From JADJOY01 sp016713535 [NCBI: Deltaproteobacteria bacterium] (lineage in GTDB: Bacteria > JADJOY01), in the NCBI GenBank assembly GCA_016713535.1, contig JADJOY010000033.1:56860-120859 (forward strand): 64,000 bases of DNA. Reading direction: 5' to 3'. The notes under the pieces were generated by a model, which saw nothing but the letters and a program-made list of their open reading frames with translations, was not told the origin of the DNA and ran no database searches. The position numbers were made by a program, and so were the translations under genes. The first letter of the stretch is position 1. Every line of letters starts with the position of its first letter. This document shows positions 52,901 through 60,240 of this stretch, piece after piece.

Positions 52901-55217
52901 ACTCGTCCGCCTCAACCGCTATGGCGAGGCCGAGGCCAGCTTCCGCAAGGCGCAGGACCTCCTCGACAAGGCGGGCGACATCCCGGGCTGGATCGAAGCG
53001 ACGCTCGAGATCGGCCTCGCGCGAGTCGCGGTCGGTGACCTCACGGGTGCCATCGCCCAGTACAAGGAAGGGCTTCAGGCCGCGCGCGACTCGGACGAGG
53101 CGGCGCTGGTCGCCAAGGCGCTCGTCTACCGCGCCGAGGCCGAGTGGCTGGGCGCCAACTACGGTGACGCGTTCGAGGACCTGCGTGCGGCGATGGAGGC
53201 CGCCGAGAAGGCGGGGGCCGAGCGCCAGGTGTTCATGGCGAAGAACCTGAACGCGCTGGTGAAGTGGAGCCTGAACGACTTCGACGCCGCACTCGACGAA
53301 GCCAACCGGGCGCTCGCGATCGCCCAGAAGCTCGGAGAGAAGGCCGACGTGTCCGCGGTGCGAAACAACCTCGGCATCATTCACCGCGACGCCGGACGGC
53401 CCGCCCAGGCGCTCGAGGAGCTCGACCAAGCGATGAAGGTCGACCGCGCCATCGGCTCGCGCTGGGGCGAGGGCTACGACCTGCGCAACATCGGCATGAC
53501 GTACCTGAAGATGGAGCGGCTCGACGCCGCCCAGGACACCCTCGCCAAGGCGATCGAGGTGAGCCGTTCGATCGGCGACCGCGTCAACGAGGCCAAGGCG
53601 CTCGTCAGCCTGGGTGACACCCAGCTCGCGCTGCGTCAGACGAGCCTCGCCGAGAAGACCTTCACCGACACCACGGCGCTGGCTCGCGAGCTCGGCGTGC
53701 GCGAGGTCGAGTGGCGCGCGCTCTGGGGTCAGGGCCGCGCCGCCCGCGATCAGGGCCGCCTCGACGAGGCGCGCACGGCATTCGAGAGCGCCGTCGAGCT
53801 GGTCGAGAGCCTGCGCGCCTCGCTCGAGATCGAGGAGATGCGAAACGGCTTCATCACCAACAAGGTCGACCTCTACGAGGACCTGATCCGGCTGCTCCTC
53901 GAGCGCGGCGAGACGGCGCGCGCCTTCGAGGTCGCCGAGCGCTCGCGGGCGCGCGGCTTCATCGACCTCCTCGGCAACCAGAAGCTCACGCCGGCCAGGA
54001 CCGTGAGCCGCGACCTCCTCGACAAGGTGCATGCCCTGGACGTGCGGGCCGAGGGGCTGCGCAGCCAGCCCAAGAGCGCCGAGCGCGACCAGGCGATCGC
54101 CGCAGCCGAGAGCGAGCGGCGCGACCTGCTCACCCAGATCCAGCTCGCCGACCCAGCGCTCTCGAGCTTCGTGTCGGTGGCGCCGCTCGACCTCGCCGGC
54201 GTCCAGAAGCTCCTCACCAGCGACACCGTGCTGATCGCGTACTTCGTGGCGCGCGCCGAGGTGATCACGTGGGTGGTGCGGCGGGACGGCCTCGACGTCG
54301 CGCGCACGCCCATCCTGCGCGGCGACCTCGAGAAGACCGTGCTCGCGTTCCGCGAGCGGATCCAGAAGGTCGAGCCGGTCGAGAACGACTCGCAGGCGCT
54401 CTACGACCTCCTGCTACGGCCCGTGGCCGCGCGCATCCCCAAGGACGCGACCCTCGCGATCGTGCCCCACGGCATCCTCCACTACCTCTCGTTCGCGGCG
54501 CTCGCGGACGGCAAGGCGTCGGGCAAGCCCTACCTGATCGAGAGCCATCCGCTCTTCTACAGCGCGAGCGCCAGCGTCCTCGGCTACACGATCAAGCCCG
54601 AGACGGCGCGCCCGCGAAGCGCGCTCAAGGTGCTCGCGATCGGCAACCCGGATCTCGGCACCCGCGACTTCGACCTGCCGTTCGCCGAGAAAGAGGTGAA
54701 GAGCCTCGCGTGGACGTATCCGCAGATCGACATCCTCACGGGCTCCAAGGCCACCAAGGAGTGGCTGCTCGCGCACGTCGGCGACTACGACGTGATCCAC
54801 CTCGCGTCGCACGGCGAGTTCGACCCGGTGAACCCGCTCGCGTCCGCGCTCAAGCTCTCGACCACTTCGGCCGATCACGCCGCCGGCGATCTCTTCGCCC
54901 GCGAGGTGTTCGGGCTCGAGCTCAAGGCGACGATGGTGACGCTCTCGGCCTGCCAGACCGGCCTCGGCAAGGTGGAAGCCGGTGACGAGGTGATCGGGCT
55001 GAGCCGCGCCTTCCTCTACGCCGGCACGCAGAGCCTGCTGTCGAGCCTGTGGCGGGTGTCGGATGTGTCGACCGCCGTGCTGGTCAAGCACTTCTACCGG
55101 AACTTCACGCACGAGCCGCGCGCCGAGAGCCTGAGGCAGGCGCAGCTCCACGTGATGGGCTACTACCCGCACCCGACCTACTGGGCAGGGTTCGTGCTGA
55201 GCGGGGATTATCGGTAG
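46941..55217 (+). CDS. Giant lipoprotein: PD40 propeller, TPR array, degenerate CHAT, TPR array, active CHAT peptidase
   Basis: A 2,758-residue exported protein (lipobox AASAC). Residues about 60-380 are a TolB-like PD40 propeller (PTPSPDGTRLLFVSERDG, DDTDPSWSPAGERIAFSSQR). A long TPR solenoid follows (about 420-1520). Residues about 1534-1804 align in outline with a CHAT domain (YVSPRGALDRR, AGFPSVVIAPDPAVRAGVVAV, IELHGAVGF) but lack the catalytic His and Cys. A second TPR array (about 1817-2293) leads to a complete CHAT caspase-like domain with His2624 in VIHLASHGEFDP, Cys2671 in LSACQTGLGK and the ending YWAGFVLSGDYR. GTG 46941 overlaps the preceding lipoprotein gene. Probably an envelope-anchored protease triggered by a bound partner (inference). 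Confidence 0.9.
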   Translation: MSRRPPTRSAAAGLAAALLAASACSSARPVAPGTDPTATLAGAPVRSTIDGLFDASFLTSHTVNELLPTPSPDGTRLLFVSERDGQKDLFIKPLGEGVGRGSIQVTFHAADDTDPSWSPAGERIAFSSQREDPDGDLYQVRLPGVPGLAELIGERSVWQRAGVLTRLTDGMTADRQPAWSPDGERIVYTSRWKNESAENLWILDPSKPAWRWRMTWAGGHDPAWTPDGQWVIYAVARGDDPADTDLWAMRPEDCAERQLTAGTALDSSPSVSPDGRHLVFTRFAEDTNGDGSVTLADNPSIQRLDLDTRALADLDAAQLPVPVPLTPSDGFDAFPRVVGSRLVMASDRLAVRGKNLDIVELPLEGLVREEPTRVAQMALAKELDGHTALDPRVRLFAYEKVLRPFPGAEAGTVAGADSAPASRAILDEAHERIGELYLEAGQHTDAVRTFEALVASAAPTSLARARAEIELARIRRAAAEDDLSAPAQRHDLERELDGGLAALADIGARFVAEPEIAVRVATERGRHHLARGDRGAALDDFREAESAAGAFPRLAAEVAFERGRVYESVSDSQGVIGSDVNLLTRYHGVSPWGERAAERAIAAVLGDESVVDAPERLARLAALADQHRSVPVLPARALLEIGKANAEQGRPERAEEVYRRIPSEFPDDADEVAEARFRLATLAYAAGRWDEALDQYRAIQREVSPSDKAYALARQAFVRSAIEKGTSELEGRDPQSAIATFVGLIKYDPSVVEAHRGLVQAYVASKRLPEILAFYEKETARAPADGVAAYALGLAHTYEAKPDFDAAEKWLRRSIVLEPRNAYAHQTLGYVLETRAAQTSEPGVTRKVVDATVGAALGKVGISTGDDRGRTELLNQALERYQAAAALSNETLSPGQQADLELNIGNVYRALGNELRAYEAYEARETSGRPFALAETEAIFHTNFAKAAEATGHLDEAETHARTALAFWRQKEDLARIYELTDSLGLIYQQLGRHDEAVEAYREALELSRRRGDTANAFRALQNLAVNLTFSAEGTGGRGNWALLDEALARHEEGLTKLGGDTGSSSESGFAVTNVTVALAGESSTAATGFDEAGLRRLFLSFIARIHRDAGNLDEAIAALEAKRATLAKLDVDDAKKNPGLATDHAVLNEQLGALRLDQGNAAAALEPLDRSLALSLALGNVGAVGALNTLEQLARLAGESSPEVLSETRLAKLVDQAGQVRELAGAAAAGSGDRRVLVARAWNAEAELARVQVARDSTTGGARGAASGGTLAARLKDTLDAASRDAAALDRARGALDGGLAALGAPAPDDPNPLRRARAILAINRARLGLRTPADATAVRTALDAAIDGLGEVANDDLRWRAFAERGALRQRKAGDEEGAAADLGAAGVIAKSLPPGALEALDADEVEVLFARLARRALAAGQASRALMLLDTARAIELAQTVGAGLTEGAGAASTAAPVDASAELAEEAAPPSATATKKEVLAGYRATIGAWRALQAKNEPPAPEEAKRLWQDANSAFATLSGSSPALASLLTREPLDPGDLQARLGKGELVLVPAQLPGVDGVVVFRLDAERLDVVTVSASASAAELVAQAVGDTKPIAIYVSPRGALDRRTGGAASPGRGVPSARVASLAHLAAALDARNVLREGQLRIALAPSPEPDAAITEVAGPTADRERILRALDGKPIVEIATPIVGTADPLALRPALPLDPGSVRRFTVEDLVIEPARRRVLLAESIEAPTLTREAALQLLAAAGFPSVVIAPDPAVRAGVVAVLGEASVGEAVASARTKSPDASIELHGAVGFDADQAMAFAEERYGDQVSQGVRAYQDKRWKDAADAFAEALSLEVVLDRPADRAQLLFRLTDACARSDQWQRAAHFQEQAVADTRKHGDAAGLAGALFDLGVFRSREEDWDGALAALGESAELWGKLGRVADKSQALATQGIAEEGAGRYERALGYFDTALGLEETSGSAEGQGRQIRRIGRIQLVRLNRYGEAEASFRKAQDLLDKAGDIPGWIEATLEIGLARVAVGDLTGAIAQYKEGLQAARDSDEAALVAKALVYRAEAEWLGANYGDAFEDLRAAMEAAEKAGAERQVFMAKNLNALVKWSLNDFDAALDEANRALAIAQKLGEKADVSAVRNNLGIIHRDAGRPAQALEELDQAMKVDRAIGSRWGEGYDLRNIGMTYLKMERLDAAQDTLAKAIEVSRSIGDRVNEAKALVSLGDTQLALRQTSLAEKTFTDTTALARELGVREVEWRALWGQGRAARDQGRLDEARTAFESAVELVESLRASLEIEEMRNGFITNKVDLYEDLIRLLLERGETARAFEVAERSRARGFIDLLGNQKLTPARTVSRDLLDKVHALDVRAEGLRSQPKSAERDQAIAAAESERRDLLTQIQLADPALSSFVSVAPLDLAGVQKLLTSDTVLIAYFVARAEVITWVVRRDGLDVARTPILRGDLEKTVLAFRERIQKVEPVENDSQALYDLLLRPVAARIPKDATLAIVPHGILHYLSFAALADGKASGKPYLIESHPLFYSASASVLGYTIKPETARPRSALKVLAIGNPDLGTRDFDLPFAEKEVKSLAWTYPQIDILTGSKATKEWLLAHVGDYDVIHLASHGEFDPVNPLASALKLSTTSADHAAGDLFAREVFGLELKATMVTLSACQTGLGKVEAGDEVIGLSRAFLYAGTQSLLSSLWRVSDVSTAVLVKHFYRNFTHEPRAESLRQAQLHVMGYYPHPTYWAGFVLSGDYR

Positions 55218-55276
55218 CAAGGAACCCGCGCCGTGCGCCCGGGCGTCCTTCCCCGGCGCCGATGACCAACAGCGAG

Positions 55277-55429
55277 TCAGTCCGTGTCGCGGCGTTCCTG
55301 GCGATCGTCCCTGCGCTCCTCGCGGGTGTCCTGGCGGTCGTCGCGGCGGTCCTGGCGCGTGTCCGCGCGGGGACAACCCGCGAGCGTCAGAAGACCCAGG
55401 CCGATCATGGCGAGCGTGCGTGGTGTCAT
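55277..55429 (-). CDS. Very small lipoprotein with Arg/Asp-rich repeats
   Basis: A 50-residue protein: MTPRTLAMIGLGLLTLAGC gives a clean lipobox (LAGC). The mature part is only about 32 residues and consists of degenerate seven-residue units: RQDRRDD, RQDTREE, RRDDRQE, RRDTD. A strong GGGAGG lies five bases before ATG 55429. The highly charged zwitterionic tail could bind polyanions, peptidoglycan or metals (inference). It converges on the giant CHAT gene with a 59-base gap. No family recognised, though short lipoproteins with such repeats are widespread in GC-rich bacteria. Confidence 0.7.
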   Translation of the reverse strand: MTPRTLAMIGLGLLTLAGCPRADTRQDRRDDRQDTREERRDDRQERRDTD

Positions 55430-55659
55430 CGAAGCCTCCCGCGTCGCTCCGGCAGCGATTCCGTCGATGGCCGACGGCGCCCGGAGCCGCTCCAGGTCGT
55501 CAGTGCGAAGCACAGGCCAACGGGCGGAGCGCGCGCGTCCCGGGCGCGCAAACACGGGAACGGAGGCGTGTTTTCGCTGGCGCTCCAGGCACCGCGACCC
55601 TCCCCACGGAGCGCCGCCGTGCAAGTCGGTCGCTCGAATTGTAGGAACAGCTTCGCGGC

Positions 55660-56052
55660 TCAGGGGTCGCGATCGATGACACCTTCCCAGCGATCGCGAT
55701 CCGCCCAGAACGGACACTGCGGGCAGCTCTCGCCGACCGGGTAGTCGGCTGGCGACTCGTGTGGACAGCCCAGGATCTTGGGCGCGATCACCACCGACTT
55801 CGCGTCGTGGAGCCGGACGAATCCGAGGACCTGCTCGTGGATCTGGTGGTCGTAGCGGACGTCGCGCTGGTGGTTGAACCAGGTCTCCAGGGTCGCGGGC
55901 TCCTCGTCCGAGCCCAGGACGATGCCGACCGAGACCTTGCTGGCGCTGGTGTCGTCGGGGCCGTAATAGCAGACCGTCGCGATGGGGTAGCCGTTGAACC
56001 CGCGTCGCGCCTTCTTGCGCAGCGCCTCGATGTGTCGGCTCTCGAGTGACAT
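55660..56052 (-). CDS. Conserved Cys-containing protein of unknown function
   Basis: A 130-residue cytosolic protein. The N-terminal part is basic (RHIEALRKKARRGFNGYPIATV) and the middle is a mixed alpha/beta core (SKVSVGIVLGSDEEPATLETWF). The C-terminus carries three cysteines, GCPHESPADYPVGESCPQCPFW (C-x14-C-x2-C) with a nearby His, which could bind zinc or a cluster. I recall close relatives in many bacteria as uncharacterised conserved proteins. ATG 56052; divergent from the hydroxylase gene. Confidence 0.75.
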   Translation of the reverse strand: MSLESRHIEALRKKARRGFNGYPIATVCYYGPDDTSASKVSVGIVLGSDEEPATLETWFNHQRDVRYDHQIHEQVLGFVRLHDAKSVVIAPKILGCPHESPADYPVGESCPQCPFWADRDRWEGVIDRDP

Positions 56053-56159
56053 CCCGTCCTCCCCCCACGCGTTCGGGCCACGACTTGCCCGTCCGCCTGC
56101 GAATCGGTAATAGTCATTCTAAATTCAGGAACCAACGTTACGCATCCGAGGTCGCGCCG
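56053..56159. promoter_or_regulatory. AT-rich divergent promoter region
   Basis: The most AT-rich short stretch of the neighbourhood (about 56105-56140). Reading leftwards TAGAAT (56116-56121) is a five-of-six match to the -10 consensus, 63 bases before the ATG at 56052. A rightward -10 (TAAATT, 56120-56125) is weaker. Confidence 0.45.
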
Positions 56160-56830
56160 ATGAGCCTGGTCACGCTGATCACGATCTGCATGGTGGCGTC
56201 GTTCTTCACCATGGGCGGAACCGTGTGGGCCTTCTACACGCCGGTCGGTGCCAACATCCGCATCCGCCCCGAGCCCGAGCGCAAGCTCAAGGGCTGGCCG
56301 GTCGCGATCCGCATCGGGCTCAACAGTCTCTTCTCCGCCGCGCTCGTCTACGTGCTCGCGCTGGTGTTCCAGCGCTGGTTGTTCTACGCCCACCTCCCGA
56401 CGTTCGGTCGCCTCGTGTACGAGACCGTCGCGGTGCTGATCGTCTACGACTTCCTCTACTACCTCCTCCATCGCTATCCGTTCCACGCGTGGCCAGGGCT
56501 GCGCGAGGTCCACACCCGCCACCACCTCGCGAAGTTCCCGGTGGCGTGGGACAGCCTCTACCTCCACCCGCTCGAGACGGCCCTCGGTCTCTTCCTGCTC
56601 ATGACGTGCGTGTGGATGATCAGTCCCGTGAGCACGTATTCGTTCGGGCTGATCTTCCTCGTCTACTCGCAGATGAACGTGCTCGTTCACTGCGGGCTCG
56701 CGCTGCCCGGCGCGCTCAAGCCGTTCGGCTACATGGCGCGCAAGCACGACGCCCACCACCGCCACATGAAGGCCGGAAACTTCGCGTCGCTCACGCCGAT
56801 CTGGGACAAGCTCTTCCGCACCGGGAGTGA
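56160..56830 (+). CDS. Fatty-acid/sterol hydroxylase (sterol desaturase family), uncertain 3' end
   Basis: A membrane di-iron hydroxylase of about 223 residues. Four membrane segments surround the three His boxes: LLHRYPFH (H-x4-H), REVHTRHH (H-x2-HH) and KHDAHHRH (H-x2-HH), which bind the two irons. It should hydroxylate a fatty acyl, carotenoid or sterol-like lipid using O2. TPIWDKLFRTG is the usual end of the family. As it stands the frame lacks the expected stop and runs on into the strand opposite the aldehyde dehydrogenase gene to 58817; a stop (TGA 56828-56830) appears exactly where expected if one base is added or lost nearby. I end the gene there. Confidence 0.8.
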
Positions 56831-56853
56831 GCAGGAGTCCCCGATCGATCGGA

Positions 56854-56875
56854 GGGCGTCCCTCGTCGGACGCCC
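56854..56875. repeat. Hairpin repeat after the hydroxylase gene
   Basis: GGGCGTCC-CTCGTC-GGACGCCC, a perfect 8-bp stem, followed within 50 bases by GGCCGCCCTCCAGG, the flank typical of the dispersed hairpin family. Confidence 0.65.
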
Positions 56876-56921
56876 CCAACGTACGCCCTGGGGCGACCGA
56901 CGAAGCGGCCGCCCTCCAGGC

Positions 56922-58520
56922 TCAGCCGCGCGGCGCGGTGAGGATGCCGGCGAGGCCCTTGAGGCGCGCGCCGATCCCGCGGCCGTAGAGCAGCCCGAGC
57001 ACGCCGCGCAGCCGCGCGTAATCGCCGCGGCGGATCGGGTACATCTTGGGCGGGATGTGGATCGGGAAGCGGTCCGTCAGCACCGCCTTGGGGTTGGTGC
57101 AGGCGCGCAGCCCTTCGCGCCCGTTGAGCCGCCCGAAGCCCGACGCCTTCACGCCGCCGAAGGGCAGCGCCTGCGCCATGTAGTGGAGCCCGAAGTCGTT
57201 GATGTTGGTGCTGCCGGCGACGAGCCGCTCACCGATGCGCTCGGCGCGCGCGTGGTCCTTGCTGAAGACCGCGCTCGAGAGCCCGAACTCGGTGGCGTTC
57301 GCCACCCGGATCGCGTCCTCCTCGTCCTTGACCCGCACCAGCGCCAGCACCGGGCCGAAGGTCTCCTCCTGGAAGATCGCCATGTCCGGTGTCACGCCGG
57401 AGAGCACCGTGGGCTGAAAGTACCGCCCGCCGCCGTGGCTCGCGCGCTTCCCACCGACCAGCGCCTTGGCGCCCTTGGCGACCGCGTCGTTCACGAGCCG
57501 CTCCACGAGGTCGACCTGCGCGGGCATGGTCATGGCGCCCACGTCCACGACCTGCCCGGCGAGCGGCGGACCCTGGCGGAAGGCGCCGACGATCTCGACC
57601 ACGCGCTTTTCAAAGGCCTCGTACACGGCGTCGAACACCAGGACGCGCTCGGGCGCGATGCAGTTCTGGCCGCACGACACGAAGGCCCCGCCGATCGCCG
57701 CGTGCGCGGCCTGCTCGAGGTCGGCGTCGTCGCACACGATGAGCGGGTCCTTGCCGCCGAGCTCGAGGATCACCGGTGTCAGGGTCTTGGCGCTCTCGGC
57801 GAGCACCCGCCGGCCGTTGCCGACCGAGCCCGTGAAGATGATCTTGTCGACGCCCGAGCCCACCAGCGCGGCGCCGGTCTCGCCGTAGCCGGTGATGATC
57901 CGCACCAGGTCGGTCGACTGGCCCGCCGCCGTGAGCGCCTCGTCGAAGATGCGCTGGATGCGCGGCACCGAGTAGCTGGTCCACTCGGACACTTTGATCA
58001 CCACGCCGTTGCCCGCGAAGAGCGCCGGGATCGCGGGCCCGAGGATGTTCTGGAGCGGGTAGTTCCAGGGCGCGATGATGCCGATCACGCCGAGCGGCGG
58101 ATACTCGACGCGCGCCTTCTTGTGCTTGAAGAGCCCCGCCGACATCGGCTCGGGGCGCAGGTGCTTCTCGCCGTCGGCGATGGTGGTGCGGAGCTTCTCG
58201 CACACCGGCCAGGTCTCGACGAGCGCGTGCTCGCGGATCTTGCCCGAGTCGCGCACCACCACCTCGATCAGCTCGTCGAGGTTGGCGAGGAGGTGGTCGA
58301 GCATGTGGCGCAGCACCGCGCGCCGCGCCGCGAAGCTCGTCCGCGCCCAGCGCTCCTGCGCGGTGTGCGAGCGGCGCACGGTCTCCCGCACCTCGTCCGG
58401 GCTCATCACCGGTGCCTCGCCGATGCGCTCGCCGGTGGCCGGGTCGGTGCAGACGATCGTGGTGCGGCTCGACGTGAGCTGCGACAGGCTCTCGACGGCG
58501 GCGACGCTGGATGCGGTCAT
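56922..58520 (-). CDS. NAD(P)-dependent aldehyde dehydrogenase
   Basis: A 532-residue enzyme oxidising an aldehyde to the acid. APWNYPLQNILGPAIPALFAGN forms the nucleotide-binding entrance and FTGSVGNGRRVLA the Rossmann turn. The general base is Glu in VILELGGKDPLIV and the catalytic thiol is Cys in SCGQNCIAPERVLV, so the active site is complete. A C-terminal extension with a hydrophobic/basic helix (LRGVLGLLYGRGIGARLKGL) could bring it to the membrane, fitting a lipid-derived substrate. It is the last gene of the TetR-epimerase-GMC-ALDH strand and probably oxidises the aldehyde made by the neighbouring GMC enzyme (inference). Confidence 0.94.
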   Translation of the reverse strand: MTASSVAAVESLSQLTSSRTTIVCTDPATGERIGEAPVMSPDEVRETVRRSHTAQERWARTSFAARRAVLRHMLDHLLANLDELIEVVVRDSGKIREHALVETWPVCEKLRTTIADGEKHLRPEPMSAGLFKHKKARVEYPPLGVIGIIAPWNYPLQNILGPAIPALFAGNGVVIKVSEWTSYSVPRIQRIFDEALTAAGQSTDLVRIITGYGETGAALVGSGVDKIIFTGSVGNGRRVLAESAKTLTPVILELGGKDPLIVCDDADLEQAAHAAIGGAFVSCGQNCIAPERVLVFDAVYEAFEKRVVEIVGAFRQGPPLAGQVVDVGAMTMPAQVDLVERLVNDAVAKGAKALVGGKRASHGGGRYFQPTVLSGVTPDMAIFQEETFGPVLALVRVKDEEDAIRVANATEFGLSSAVFSKDHARAERIGERLVAGSTNINDFGLHYMAQALPFGGVKASGFGRLNGREGLRACTNPKAVLTDRFPIHIPPKMYPIRRGDYARLRGVLGLLYGRGIGARLKGLAGILTAPRG

Positions 58521-58549
58521 GATGGGACTCCGTTTCTCGGGCGTTCTGC

Positions 58550-58598
58550 GGGCGGGGACAGGCCCCGCCCCTACGGGGGGACGAGCCCCCGCGCTACG
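58550..58598. repeat. Two adjacent hairpin repeats
   Basis: GGGCGGGG-ACAGG-CCCCGCCC (58550-58570) then CTACG and GGGGG-ACGAG-CCCCC-GCGCTACG (58576-58598), the latter identical to 34976-34998. They fill the space between the GMC and aldehyde dehydrogenase genes. Confidence 0.8.
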
Positions 58599-58612
58599 TC
58601 ATTCGCGCGCAC

Positions 58613-60232
58613 TCACGGCGCGGACCCGCGCGACGCGAGGGCGAAGCCCGCGGCGCGGAAGCCGATCAGCATGCTCGGCGCGTTGAGCGCCGAGACCGGC
58701 GTCATCGGGATCACCGAGGCGTCGGCGATGCGCACGCCTTCGACGCCGCGCAAGGCGAGCCGCGGATCGGCGGGCGCCGCGGCGTCTTCGCCCATGCGGC
58801 AGCTCCCGGCGAAGTGATAGGTGGTGATCAGGTTGGCGCGGACGAAGCTCTCGATCCGCGCGCGCTCGGGGCTGCGCGCCGCGAAGCTGACGGGGGTCGA
58901 GCCCCACGGCTCGAGCGGCTCGCTGCTCACGATGCGCCGCGCCCATTCCACGCCGCGCACCAGCGTGTCCATGTCGCGCGGATCGGAGAGGTAGCCCGGA
59001 TCGACGATCCCGGGCGCCGCGGGATCCGCCGACGAGAGCCGCACCCGTCCCCGGCTGAACGGCTTTCCGAGGATCACGATGACCCCGTACATGCGGCCGA
59101 GCACGTAGCTCGCCGGCGGGCTCGCCATCACCGCGCCGAGCAGCCCGCGCGCCGCGTGGCGCGCCCACGGCTTCGCGAACAGCGCGGGCGGCAGGATCTT
59201 GGTGGGCCCGAGCTTCACCGCCGCCTCGCGGATCGACGAGCGCGCCGTGTAGAAGACGAAACACGTGTCGGCCTCGCCAGGCGGCAGCGCCAGCTCGGGG
59301 TTCGAGCGGTGGAAGCCGTAGAGCTGGACGTATTTGCAGTCGGTCGCCTGCCGCCCCCACACGAAGAGCGGCACGTTGGGGTGGTCGTGGAGGTTCTCGC
59401 CCACCCCCGCGACCGCCGCCACCTCCGGGATCCCGTGGGCGCGCAGCTCGTGGCCGCGCCCCACTCCCGAGCGCTCGAGGATGCGCGGCGTCTCGAGCGC
59501 ACCCGACGCCACCAGCACCTCGCCGCCGAGGCACAAGCCGAAGCGGCGCGGCGCGCCGTCCACCGTGGCCTCGACGGCGACGGCGCGACGGCCCGCGCCG
59601 AACACGATCCGGTCGACGCGCGCGCCGGCCTCGACGCGCAGATTGGGTGATCCGAGCAGCGGCTTCAGGAACGCGACGTACGAGCTGCGCCGCTCGTTGC
59701 CGCGGTAGTTCATCCACTCGTAGCCGAGGTAGCCCGCGAGCGCGCCGTCGTTCAGGTCTTCCTTGCGGCGGAAGCCCTGCGTCTCGGCGGCGGCGATGCA
59801 CGCCTCGGTGAAGCGCGTGGGCTCGCGGCGCGACGGCGTGAGCGTGCGCTCGATCTCGTCGAAGACCGGCGCCACGTCGCCCCAGCTCCAGCCGGGCACG
59901 TTCCAGCCGTCGTAGTCGTGGGCCGCGCCGCGGGTGTAGACCATCGCGTTGATCGAGCCGCTGCCGCCCATGCCGCGGCCGGTGCCGACGAACACGCGCG
60001 CGCCGCCGAGCGCCGGCTGCGGCGGCGTGAAGCGGTCCCACATCAGGCGCTCGTTGAGGAACGCCTGCTGGTAGCCGTCCGCGCGCAGCACCTCGGGGTT
60101 TCGCTCCGCGGCGTCGCCCGCCCTCCAGCACGCACACCCGGATCGAGGATCCCGCGCCAGCTCGGCGGCGGCCATCGAGCCCGCCGAGCCGCCGCCCAGC
60201 ACGATGTAGTCGTAGGTCTCGGCGTCCGCCAT
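58613..60232 (-). CDS. GMC-family FAD oxidoreductase (alcohol dehydrogenase/cholesterol-oxidase-like), two compensating indels
   Basis: A 539-residue flavoenzyme. YDYIVLGGGSAGSMAAAELA is the FAD-binding motif; GRGMGGSGSINAMVYTRG is GMC signature 1 and SGALETPRILERSG is signature 2. The C-terminal active site has TTYHFAGSCRMG (catalytic His) and VSALNAPSMLIGFRAA, typical of the alcohol-oxidising branch. Between ELARDP and GDAAERNPEV the visible residues RSGCACWRA are unlike the family; one missing base near 60147 and one extra C at 60121-60123 would give SIRVCVLEAG, the expected second FAD strand. It probably oxidises a lipid or sterol alcohol, with electrons passed to a membrane acceptor or O2. 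Confidence 0.9.
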   Translation of the reverse strand: MADAETYDYIVLGGGSAGSMAAAELARDPRSGCACWRAGDAAERNPEVLRADGYQQAFLNERLMWDRFTPPQPALGGARVFVGTGRGMGGSGSINAMVYTRGAAHDYDGWNVPGWSWGDVAPVFDEIERTLTPSRREPTRFTEACIAAAETQGFRRKEDLNDGALAGYLGYEWMNYRGNERRSSYVAFLKPLLGSPNLRVEAGARVDRIVFGAGRRAVAVEATVDGAPRRFGLCLGGEVLVASGALETPRILERSGVGRGHELRAHGIPEVAAVAGVGENLHDHPNVPLFVWGRQATDCKYVQLYGFHRSNPELALPPGEADTCFVFYTARSSIREAAVKLGPTKILPPALFAKPWARHAARGLLGAVMASPPASYVLGRMYGVIVILGKPFSRGRVRLSSADPAAPGIVDPGYLSDPRDMDTLVRGVEWARRIVSSEPLEPWGSTPVSFAARSPERARIESFVRANLITTYHFAGSCRMGEDAAAPADPRLALRGVEGVRIADASVIPMTPVSALNAPSMLIGFRAAGFALASRGSAP

Positions 60233-60240
60233 GGCCGGGC

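Noticed and set aside
56831-58817. Extension of the hydroxylase into a 923-residue protein
   Set aside because: The extension is opposite the aldehyde dehydrogenase and has no hydroxylase-family similarity; lost stop codon is more likely.
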